DNA of 64,000 nucleotides, taken from assembly GCA_963640685.1 (NCBI GenBank), contig CAVIAA010000001.1:106207-170206 (forward strand), written 5' to 3'. The notes beneath the pieces were generated by a model. The model had not been told where the DNA came from. It was given only the letters and a program-made list of their open reading frames with translations, and searched no databases. The translations under genes were made by a program, and so were the position numbers. This DNA is from SFEL01 sp963640685. GTDB taxonomy: Bacteria > Bacillota > Clostridia > Christensenellales > CAG-138. Positions 51,375 to 59,027 of the stretch are shown in pieces; position 1 is the first letter of the stretch, and each line of letters begins with the position of its first letter.

Positions 51375-51662
51375 ATGCTCAGCAGCAAGCAGAGGGCGAA
51401 TCTTAGATCTATGGCAAATACCCTTGCCCCGATATTTCAGATAGGCAAGGGCAACATAAACGACAACCTTATTGAGCAGCTTGACGGCGCGCTGGAGAAC
51501 CGCGAGCTTATAAAGATAAGTATACTTGAAACGGCGGATGTGACCGCGAGGGAGGCCTCGGATAAGATCTGCCAAGCATTAAACGCAGAGCCGGTGCAGT
51601 GCATTGGCCGCAAGCTGGTGCTATACAGAAGGAGCAGCGAAAACCCGAGAATAGAGCTTTAA
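51375..51662 (+). CDS. yhbY: YhbY-family CRM-domain RNA-binding protein
   Basis: 95-residue protein of the CRM fold that binds pre-50S rRNA. LSSKQRANLRSMANTLAPIFQIGKGNINDN and the GR-loop ending in GRKLVLYRRS are typical. The obg-yhbY-nadD-yqeK-rsfS order of Firmicutes is kept, apart from an inserted gene on the opposite strand. Its stop overlaps the stop of that gene (shared TTAA at 51659-51662). Confidence 0.95.
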   Translation: MLSSKQRANLRSMANTLAPIFQIGKGNINDNLIEQLDGALENRELIKISILETADVTAREASDKICQALNAEPVQCIGRKLVLYRRSSENPRIEL

Positions 51663-52492
51663 TGCTGCGCCTCGGCGCCGGAGCTGTTTAGCCAGCCTGC
51701 GGCTGCGCCGAAGCAGAGGCAGGCCGCGGCCATGAGCCTGTAATACAGCGCGTTATCAACAAAAAAGGAGAGACCGGCAAGGCAGGCGGCTGCCGTAATA
51801 TAGCCCCTGCTGCGCCCCGCGCCGAGGAAAGAGGTGCGGGTGGCCTTGCTTTTGGCCTGCTCGCTACGAAACTCTGCAAGCAGCGCATCGTCCGCCTGCT
51901 CCTCGGAGAAGGAGAGGGAGCGCCGCTGCTCACTCGTGAGCAAAGAGCTGAGCGGCAGCAGCGAAAAGGTGACCTCGGTGCAGGCTCGCGCCGCAGCACG
52001 GGTCTCATCTGGCAGCGGCTCGCAGTAGTACAGAACAACACTGCCCAGCCCGCGGCCGATGGCTGCCCTTGCGGCCTTCAATATGTCATCCGGTACCGGC
52101 CCACCAGAGCGGCACACAGTGCAGATGACGCTGTCGCGTCGGCGTCCCTCGCCGGCAATGTGCTCCGCAATGAGCTTTTTGCGCTCATCGTCCGTCATAA
52201 GCATAAGTCGCCTGTCCAGCTCCGCGGCGGTCACTCGCCTGCGCCCTGCGCGTATTGCAGAGTCCAGCCTGAGACTGCCTATGAGCGACAGCCCCGCAAG
52301 AATAAAGCCTGTAGAGCCGAGGCTGAGCGCCGCCCTCGCAACGCCGTTGGCAACGGAGGCGGAAAACCACATATAGCACACCATAAAAACTATTGCGCCC
52401 AAGGCGGCGCAGTCCACAGCACGCGAAAATGCCCCGCGTCCGCCGCGCAGCTTTTTTTTGCAGCAGCGTATAAGCTCTTTGTTTTGTTTCAT
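51659..52492 (-). CDS. membrane protein of unknown function
   Basis: I do not recognise this 277-residue protein. It begins with about 30 basic residues, has two membrane segments (about 31-48 and 55-75), a soluble middle part of about 150 residues (AELDRRLMLMTDDERKKLIAEHIAG, several Cys, ends rich in Ser/Glu), and two further membrane segments at the C-terminus (about 230-270). ATG 52492 follows AGGTG. It interrupts the otherwise conserved yhbY-nadD array on the opposite strand and converges on yhbY with overlapping stop codons. High Arg/Ala and no family motif. Confidence 0.75.
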   Translation of the reverse strand: MKQNKELIRCCKKKLRGGRGAFSRAVDCAALGAIVFMVCYMWFSASVANGVARAALSLGSTGFILAGLSLIGSLRLDSAIRAGRRRVTAAELDRRLMLMTDDERKKLIAEHIAGEGRRRDSVICTVCRSGGPVPDDILKAARAAIGRGLGSVVLYYCEPLPDETRAAARACTEVTFSLLPLSSLLTSEQRRSLSFSEEQADDALLAEFRSEQAKSKATRTSFLGAGRSRGYITAAACLAGLSFFVDNALYYRLMAAACLCFGAAAGWLNSSGAEAQH

Positions 52493-52574
52493 AAAAAAGC
52501 ACCTCGCTTTCGGGGGGATATTATTCCCAGCGCACGCAGGGCGCATACAAACTTCTGAAAGGTGATAACATCAA

Positions 52575-53747
52575 ATGCGTACAGCCATGTTTGGCGGGAG
52601 CTTTAACCCGATACACCTCGGTCATATCGAGGTGGCGGAAAACATTCGAGAAAAGTATCGGCTGGACAGGGTGCTGTTCATGGTCGCAAACGATCCGCCG
52701 CACAAGAAGATAGCGGACGGGGTCGATGCGAACGCGAGATACGAAATGACCGCGGCGGCGCTGTGCGGGCGCGAGGGGCTAATACCCTGCGACCTTGAAC
52801 TCAAACGCCCCGGCAAGAGCTATAGCGTAGATACGCTGGGAATATTGAACGAGCTTTACCCGGAGGACGAGCTGTTCTGCATAGTCGGGGCTGATATGCT
52901 GCTGAGCATGGATACATGGTACAATGCGGCCGAGCTCATGAAAAGAGCCGGCTTTATAGCCGTCGGCAGGCCGGATGTAGGGAACTGCGATGCGCTTTAC
53001 AAAAAAGCGGAGCAGCTAAAGCGGGAATACGGCGCAGAGGTATCGCTTTCCGGCATTACCGGACTGGACATCTCCTCGACAATGGTCAGGGAGCGGGTAG
53101 AGAGCTGGCGGACGATAACCGAGCTGGTGCCGCTTAGTGTTGCGGAGTATATATACCTGCACGGGCTGTATTTCCCGGAGAATATCGAAAAAATTCGGCA
53201 AAGACTGCAGGGTGACCTGAAGCCGTCGAGGTATGAGCACACTGTGCGGGTGATGATGTGTGCGATAGAGCTGGCGGAAAGATACGGTGTTGACGGCAAA
53301 AAAGCCGCCATAGCCGGGCTTTTGCACGACTGCGCAAAGCTTGCGCCGGAAAAACAGCTTGAGCTTGCACAGGAGTACGGTATGGATGTATCGAGTATGC
53401 CGCAGCCGGTAATACACGGCCCGCTTGGGGCGGAGCGCGCAAAAAGGCTGTTCGGCATTGATGATACGGAGGTGCTCTCAGCAATAGCCTGCCACACCAC
53501 CTGTAAAAGCGGAATGTCCGCACTTGACAAGATAGTATACCTTGCGGATAAAATAGAGTATGGAAGGAAATACGACGGGGTGGAGGAGATACGCCGCGCA
53601 GCCGAGCAAAGCCTCAGCCTGGGAACGGTGCGCTGCATTGAGCAGGCTATTCACCATGTTAAAACGGACAAAAAGGGAAAAATAACCCCCGAGACCTACA
53701 TTGCGCTGAACGAAATCAAGAAAAGTCTGGAGGAGCATAATGACTGA
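52575..53747 (+). CDS. nadD: NadD-YqeK fusion: nicotinate-nucleotide adenylyltransferase and HD-domain hydrolase
   Basis: One open frame of 390 residues with two enzymes. Residues 1-195 are NadD (MFGGSFNPIHLGHIEVAE, SYSVDTL, ISSTMVRER), which makes deamido-NAD. From about 205 the rest is YqeK, an HD hydrolase with YEHTVRV, GLLHDCAKLAPE and ADKIEYGRKYDGV; YqeK proteins cleave Ap4A. In most Firmicutes nadD and yqeK are separate neighbours. No internal stop or frameshift is visible at the junction (near 53170-53190). Overlaps rsfS by 8 bases. Confidence 0.93.
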   Translation: MRTAMFGGSFNPIHLGHIEVAENIREKYRLDRVLFMVANDPPHKKIADGVDANARYEMTAAALCGREGLIPCDLELKRPGKSYSVDTLGILNELYPEDELFCIVGADMLLSMDTWYNAAELMKRAGFIAVGRPDVGNCDALYKKAEQLKREYGAEVSLSGITGLDISSTMVRERVESWRTITELVPLSVAEYIYLHGLYFPENIEKIRQRLQGDLKPSRYEHTVRVMMCAIELAERYGVDGKKAAIAGLLHDCAKLAPEKQLELAQEYGMDVSSMPQPVIHGPLGAERAKRLFGIDDTEVLSAIACHTTCKSGMSALDKIVYLADKIEYGRKYDGVEEIRRAAEQSLSLGTVRCIEQAIHHVKTDKKGKITPETYIALNEIKKSLEEHND

Positions 53748-54108
53748 CGCGAGAGAACAGGTGTTGAAGCTGTGTGAACTGCTTTACGACAAAAAGGCGC
53801 TGAACATACGTGCGCTCAACGTAGCCGATAAGACTATAATAGCCGAGTGGTTCGTGGTTTGCTCCGGCAGGGCGACCACTCAGGTGCGCACGCTGTGCGA
53901 TGAGCTTGAGGACAAGGCGGCGGAGGCCGGCCTAACGATGCTCCGCAAGGAGGGCTACGGCGAGGGGCGCTGGATAGTGCTGGACTTCGGGCACATACTC
54001 GTGCACATATTCCATCCCGAGGAGCGGGAGTTTTACAACATGGAGCGGCTTTGGGACGACGACCCGCAGAAGTGCATAAACTACTCAAGGGAAAAGGGCG
54101 AAGACTAA
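53740..54108 (+). CDS. rsfS: ribosome silencing factor RsfS
   Basis: 122 residues; binds L14 and blocks subunit joining in starvation. KALNIRALNV, IIAEWFVVCSGRATTQVRTLCDELE and GEGRWIVLDFGHILVHIFHPEEREFYNMERLW match the family. Translationally coupled to nadD-yqeK. Confidence 0.96.
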   Translation: MTDAREQVLKLCELLYDKKALNIRALNVADKTIIAEWFVVCSGRATTQVRTLCDELEDKAAEAGLTMLRKEGYGEGRWIVLDFGHILVHIFHPEEREFYNMERLWDDDPQKCINYSREKGED

Positions 54109-54136
54109 ACCGCAAACAGGCATAAGCTGCACAAAC

Positions 54137-54168
54137 AAAAGACCCGGTACATTAAGCACGGGTCTTTT
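54137..54168. terminator. bidirectional terminator between rsfS and dacF
   Basis: Ten-pair stem AAAAGACCCG/CGGGTCTTTT across a 12-base loop. Confidence 0.82.
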
Positions 54169-54179
54169 CTGCTATCCTG

Positions 54180-55616
54180 CTATTTGAATCTTCTTGACCT
54201 TGAACGAGAGCGTATCTGGGAGGATGAGCGGCTTCTTGCGGAGGCACCGCGTCTTCTCTTCCGCCTTCGGCGGTTGCTGCGGAGTATGAGTATGCGGGCT
54301 ATGGTGAGTATCGCCAGCGCCGCGATCACGATAAGCACCCAGAACAGCCAAGGCGAGCCGGTTTCTCCTGAGCCGGGGTCAAAGAGCAGCGGGCTGTCGG
54401 AGGGATCGGCATTCATAACGTTGCCTATCTCGTCCACGCTGCTGTCCGCCGTGATGGGCACACTCAGGACTGCCGTGCCATTGCACACATAGGTAACGGT
54501 GCCGACCTCATCGCCGGCATTTATTGGCGCAGTCAGCGCGGCTGCGCCGTCCTTATAGGTGACCGTCGCAGTTATGGTGTCCTTTGCGCTCATAATGCCG
54601 CTGACGTAATCGCGTGTGCCTGCAATTATTTTGCCGGAAAGATCCGCCGTAGCGGTGAGCCCTGCACCGTCGCTAAAGGAGCCGTTTTCGACCGGCACCG
54701 AAAAGCTCGATTCAAGATTCAGCTCGCTGACGCTGACGGTAGAGTAGTTGTCGAAGCCCCAATCAAAGAACTTTGCCGCGTTCTCATAGCGGGTGTTGCG
54801 GTATTTATCTCCCTGCGGGTCGCCAAACAGCACGCATATCAGCTCAACGCCGGTGGATTCATCCTTCGCGGAGGCAACTATGCAGCGGCCGGCCTGGTCC
54901 GTGTCGCCGGTCTTTATGCCGGTAGCCTTCCGTGTGCCGTTGTTGTAAACGTAGCTTTGGGTGTCCTTGGAGTTCATATGTATCAGCCTGTTTGCGTTTT
55001 CAAGCTGGTACCCGTCGCTGTCCTTGTTTGTCGGCGGAACGCTCCAGGATTGCGCAGAGGCTATTTCGCGGAACTTCTCGTTTTGCATCGCGTAGCGGCC
55101 GAGCAGCGCCATGTCATAGGCCGTGGAGTAGTGGTCGTCCTTGTGCAGCCCGTTTGCCTTAACGAAATGGGTGTCGTTCATGCCGATTTCCTTGGCCTTT
55201 GCGTTCATGAGCTTTGCAAACTCATCCTGACTGCCGGCGATATGCACCGCAAGGGCGCTCGCCGCGTCGTTGCCGGAAACCATCATGGTACCGTATATGA
55301 GGTCGATAACCCTGAGCTCCTCGTTGCTTACGAACTTCATGAGCGAGCCGCGCTGGTCAAAGTTTGTGCCAACGTTGACCACCTCGTTGAGGTCATCGCA
55401 CATCTCAAGCGCGAGTATGGTGGTCATTATCTTGGTGGTGCTGGCCGGGTAAGCCTTGCTGCGGGCGTCCTTTTCGTAAAGCACTGCGCCCGTGTTCGCA
55501 TCCATCAGGCATATGTGCTTAGTGGTTGGGGCCTCCGGCGCCGCCTCCGCAAATGCGGCGGGCATATAGCCTGTCATCAGTATCAATATGAGCAATGCGG
55601 ACAATATGCGTTTCAA
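54180..55616 (-). CDS. dacF: D-alanyl-D-alanine carboxypeptidase (PBP5/DacF type) with Arg/Ser-rich tail
   Basis: Extracytoplasmic enzyme trimming the terminal D-Ala of peptidoglycan stem peptides. 478 residues; I start at TTG (complement of 55614-55616) because a clean signal peptide follows (KRILSALLILILMTGYMPAAFA) after GAAAGGAA. Catalytic motifs: ASTTKIM (SxxK), SGNDAAS (SxN) and GIKTGDTDQAG (KTG). The C-terminus is unusual: instead of an amphipathic anchor it has a membrane segment (about 418-440) and a cytosolic tail of about 37 residues that is almost only Arg, Ser, Lys. In Bacillus dacF is joined to spoIIA; here it is not. Confidence 0.93.
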   Translation of the reverse strand: MKRILSALLILILMTGYMPAAFAEAAPEAPTTKHICLMDANTGAVLYEKDARSKAYPASTTKIMTTILALEMCDDLNEVVNVGTNFDQRGSLMKFVSNEELRVIDLIYGTMMVSGNDAASALAVHIAGSQDEFAKLMNAKAKEIGMNDTHFVKANGLHKDDHYSTAYDMALLGRYAMQNEKFREIASAQSWSVPPTNKDSDGYQLENANRLIHMNSKDTQSYVYNNGTRKATGIKTGDTDQAGRCIVASAKDESTGVELICVLFGDPQGDKYRNTRYENAAKFFDWGFDNYSTVSVSELNLESSFSVPVENGSFSDGAGLTATADLSGKIIAGTRDYVSGIMSAKDTITATVTYKDGAAALTAPINAGDEVGTVTYVCNGTAVLSVPITADSSVDEIGNVMNADPSDSPLLFDPGSGETGSPWLFWVLIVIAALAILTIARILILRSNRRRRKRRRGASARSRSSSQIRSRSRSRRFK

Positions 55617-55810
55617 GTGCGTAACATTCCTTTCACTGCACAGAAAAATGCCGTATTTTGCCAGCTTTCGGCAAACCACGGCGCGAACAGCTATAATAGT
55701 ATAGCAAATTGCCAGCCCGTTTGTACAGCAAAAAAGATGGCTTATTCGGCAAAATGCCGGGAATGTTCACAAATACAGCCCTTTTTGGCGGTTTCAAAAT
55801 ATAAATATTA

Positions 55811-55819
55811 TGATATAAT
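55811..55819 (+). promoter_or_regulatory. extended -10 promoter of the two-component operon
   Basis: TGATATAAT: TATAAT at 55814-55819 with TG upstream. The -35 region is weak. Confidence 0.5.
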
Positions 55820-55878
55820 TCCTAACGTGGGGGCTTTGCACCTCAAAAAACGCAAAAGAAGGTTAGGAGGGCTTAACG

Positions 55879-56559
55879 ATGGCAAAGCGGATTCTTCTGG
55901 TGGACGACGAGCCGCTGATAGTAAAGGGTCTTAAGTTCGCGCTGGAGTCGGACGGGTATGAGACGGATTCTGCAGGGGATGGTGAGCAGGCTCTCGAAAA
56001 GATAAAGAACGAGCATTATGATTTGATAATGCTGGATGTTATGCTGCCCAAGATGAGCGGCATAGAGGTCTGTCAGGCCGTTCGTGAAAACAGCGACGTG
56101 CCGATAATAATGCTGACGGCAAAGGGCGAGGATATGGACAAGATACTCGGTCTTGAATACGGCGCGGACGACTACATGACAAAGCCCTTCAACATACTCG
56201 AGGTAAAGGCGCGCATAAAGAACATACTTCGCAGGGCAGGTGCAAAGGAAACACCCAAGCTGGAGATCACGGCCGGCGATATAACCATAAATATAAACAA
56301 CCGCAGCGTAGTGACCCACGGTGAGTCGGTCAACCTCACGGTAAAGGAGTTTGACCTGCTGAATCTGTTCATGTCCAATGTCGGCAAGATATACGGCAGG
56401 GATGAGCTGCTTGAGGCGATATGGGGCTTTGACTACATAGGCGATTTCAGGACGGTGGATGTACACATAAGGCGGCTGAGGGAAAAGATAGAAAAGGATC
56501 CCGCAAACCCGAAGCACATAATGACTAAGTGGGGAGTGGGCTATTACTTTGCGGAATAA
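55879..56559 (+). CDS. OmpR-family response regulator
   Basis: 226 residues: receiver domain (1-120) with acidic pair VDDEP, phosphorylatable Asp in LIMLDVMLPKMSG and Lys in YMTKPF; winged-helix DNA-binding domain (about 130-226: LTVKEFDLLNLFMSN, FRTVDVHIRRLREKIE, HIMTKWGVGYYF). This fits the WalR/PhoB/MtrA group. It overlaps the kinase gene by 11 bases. Confidence 0.95.
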   Translation: MAKRILLVDDEPLIVKGLKFALESDGYETDSAGDGEQALEKIKNEHYDLIMLDVMLPKMSGIEVCQAVRENSDVPIIMLTAKGEDMDKILGLEYGADDYMTKPFNILEVKARIKNILRRAGAKETPKLEITAGDITININNRSVVTHGESVNLTVKEFDLLNLFMSNVGKIYGRDELLEAIWGFDYIGDFRTVDVHIRRLREKIEKDPANPKHIMTKWGVGYYFAE

Positions 56560-58021
56560 ACCTAAGTCGGCGGCCTTTTTTGGCTCGCTGCGCTGGCGAA
56601 TGGTGGGTATGTATCTGCTGGTCACGGTGCTGGTGCTCTTGGTCATAAGCAGCCTTGTATCCGGCCTTATGGAGGAGTTCCTCGTTTCGCAGCGCACTCA
56701 AACGCAGCTTCAGGAGACCACGAGGCTTGCCCTTGAAATAGCCCCCTTTATGACGGGCGAAAACGTGGACGGATTGTTTGATTATATTGAAGAAAGAGCT
56801 TATTCAATGGGCGGAAGAGTGCTGGTACTGGATCACGACGCTGTGGTTCAGGTGGACTCTGCCTCCAGGGATAACGGCTTTCTTTTGCCGTACCGCGAGG
56901 TGCGGGAGGTGCTTCGGGAGGGAAAGGAATCCTCCTACGGCTTCCACCACATCGCCCGCAGCGGGGATGAGGGTGTCTTTGCCCGCGGCGACCAGAGCAT
57001 ATGGGCGGTATACTACACGGCGCCGCTCACGATAAACGGCGGTCAAACCGGCGCTGTGCTGTTTTCCGCGTCCATTCAGGATGTTGTGGACAGCCTTAAC
57101 GAAGTAACAAGGCAGATAACCGTCATCTTTCTTGCGGTCATAGTGATAGTAATAATCGCAATATTCCTGCTCTCCGGCTGGATAACCAAGCCGATAGTCG
57201 AGCTTACCTCGGCAATACGCAGGATGGGTACTCAGGGCTATGTTCGGGTCGATGAAAAGGGCAGCGGCGAAATAGCCGAGCTTGGCCGGGCATTTAACAG
57301 GATGAGCGAGCGCATAGAGGATCACGACAGGGTAAGAGATGAATTTGTCGCGAATGCTTCGCACGAGCTCAAGACACCGCTTGCTACCATGAAACTGCTT
57401 TCGGAAAGCATACTGTATCAGGAGAATCCGGATCCTGCAATGGTGAAGGAGTTCTTTGGGGACGTGAACCACGAGGTGGACAGGCTGACGCGGATAGTTA
57501 CAGAGCTGCTGCGCCTTGTTCAGGAGGACACCTCCGACGGCCAGCTGAATATTGAGGAGCTGGAGCTGGACAGGCTTGTAGGCAGAGTGTGCGCAAGGCT
57601 GGATGGGCTTGCAAGGAACAAGGGAATAACCCTTACGACCGCGCTGGAGCCGGTAAAGCTGCAGGGCGACCCGATGCGGCTTGAGCAGGTCGCGGTGAAC
57701 CTCGTTGAAAACGCAATAAAGTATACCGATGAGGGCACCGTCAGCGTGCGGGTCGCGCCGGAGGAGGGACATGCCGTATTCGAGGTAAAGGATACCGGCA
57801 TAGGAATACCGAAGGAATCCATCGAGCACCTCTTTGAAAGGTTTTACAGGGTGGATAAGGCGCGCTCAAGAAGCACGGGCGGAACCGGCCTCGGCCTTTC
57901 CATAACCGAAAAGCTGGTGGCTCAGCACCACGGCACGATAGACGTTGAAAGCACACTGGGCGAGGGCAGCTGCTTTACCGTGCGCTTGCCGCTAAGGCAG
58001 GAAAGCGAGGGCAAATCATGA
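56549..58021 (+). CDS. sensor histidine kinase
   Basis: 490 residues. TTG start inside the regulator's 3' end. Membrane segment at 18-38, an extracellular domain of about 150 residues (40-185), second membrane segment at about 190-212, HAMP linker, DHp domain with phospho-accepting His in ANASHELKTPLATMK, and an ATPase domain with LVENAIKYTDEG, VKDTGIGIP and GGTGLGLSI. WalK/PhoR/MtrB-like. Overlaps the following GerMN lipoprotein gene by four bases. Confidence 0.95.
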   Translation: MRNKPKSAAFFGSLRWRMVGMYLLVTVLVLLVISSLVSGLMEEFLVSQRTQTQLQETTRLALEIAPFMTGENVDGLFDYIEERAYSMGGRVLVLDHDAVVQVDSASRDNGFLLPYREVREVLREGKESSYGFHHIARSGDEGVFARGDQSIWAVYYTAPLTINGGQTGAVLFSASIQDVVDSLNEVTRQITVIFLAVIVIVIIAIFLLSGWITKPIVELTSAIRRMGTQGYVRVDEKGSGEIAELGRAFNRMSERIEDHDRVRDEFVANASHELKTPLATMKLLSESILYQENPDPAMVKEFFGDVNHEVDRLTRIVTELLRLVQEDTSDGQLNIEELELDRLVGRVCARLDGLARNKGITLTTALEPVKLQGDPMRLEQVAVNLVENAIKYTDEGTVSVRVAPEEGHAVFEVKDTGIGIPKESIEHLFERFYRVDKARSRSTGGTGLGLSITEKLVAQHHGTIDVESTLGEGSCFTVRLPLRQESEGKS

Positions 58022-59025
58022 TAAATAGAACGTACAGGGCGCTTGCGCTGGCGGCTGTGCTCTGCTTTGTGGCTCTTGCCGCTGCGGGCTGCTTTGGCAA
58101 AGTCATAGTTGAGGACGGGGAGCAGCTGGCACTGCCTGATGTAGACCCGGAGGACGGCATTGAAAGAAGCGTTTCCGTTACGCTCTACTACCGGCTGACA
58201 AACGAAAAATACCTCGTTGGGGTGAACCGCAGCATATCCGTCAGGGCGGGTGAGCGAACAGAGACGGCGGCCATACGGACGCTCATAGAGGGCGTGCCGG
58301 TGCTTGCAACCAACGTTTCGGCGCTTTTCCCGGAAGGAACAAAAATAGTCGATATATCCTATGAGAACGATATACTGTATGTCACCTTCTCGGAGGAGAT
58401 ACTTTACGACGGCGACGTTGCATCTTTAGAGCGGGAGGATTACCTGAGCGATGATGATTACGACAGGGCAGTGAGCGAGGCCACGAGTGAAATGTACCTC
58501 AAGAGGCGGCTTGCGGTGCTCTCCGTGGTAAACACCGTCGTTGGCAGCGATGGCGACGCAAAGGTGCAGATAATGGTGGATAATAACGGCTCCGGCAGCG
58601 GCAGCAGGATGCCGTATGAGACATTTGGCTTTGAGGAGCGCAGCGGCGGGATAATGGAACCGATGGGCTTTGACGGAAGCGTTGTTGCAACGCCGGAGAA
58701 GGTCGCGGGCTGCCTGCTGGAGCGAATGGTGAACGGGCAGTATGAGATGGCATACCCACTTATAGCCGAAAGCGACTATACCGGCGAAGCGAAGCCGGCT
58801 TATGCCGACTTTGAAACCGAAATGATGAGCTGCGGCAGGCTGGAGTCCTATGAGATCACCGGCCTTAACAGGGATGAATACGGCACATATGCCCTTGCGG
58901 AGCTGCGCATAGCCTCGCCGGACGGTACCGTCAAGCGGGTGAGCAATGCAAAGCTGTATCTTGAGGATGAAGGCGACCTGTACAAGGTGGGCTACGGCTC
59001 GCTGAAGGCGCTTATGGAGAGCTGA
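58018..59025 (+). CDS. GerMN-domain lipoprotein (first of two)
   Basis: 335 residues with a lipoprotein signal (lipobox AAGC, Cys at about 24) and a GerMN domain (about 50-205: VTLYYRLTNEKYLVGVNRSI, TAAIRTLIEGVP, YVTFSEEIL, RLAVLSVVNTVV). The C-terminal third looks like an NTF2-like or accessory domain. GerM of Bacillus acts in germination and engulfment; LpqB in actinobacteria carries GerMN and tunes the MtrB kinase. ATG overlaps the end of the kinase gene, so co-production is likely. Confidence 0.85.
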   Translation: MINRTYRALALAAVLCFVALAAAGCFGKVIVEDGEQLALPDVDPEDGIERSVSVTLYYRLTNEKYLVGVNRSISVRAGERTETAAIRTLIEGVPVLATNVSALFPEGTKIVDISYENDILYVTFSEEILYDGDVASLEREDYLSDDDYDRAVSEATSEMYLKRRLAVLSVVNTVVGSDGDAKVQIMVDNNGSGSGSRMPYETFGFEERSGGIMEPMGFDGSVVATPEKVAGCLLERMVNGQYEMAYPLIAESDYTGEAKPAYADFETEMMSCGRLESYEITGLNRDEYGTYALAELRIASPDGTVKRVSNAKLYLEDEGDLYKVGYGSLKALMES

Positions 59026-59027
59026 CG

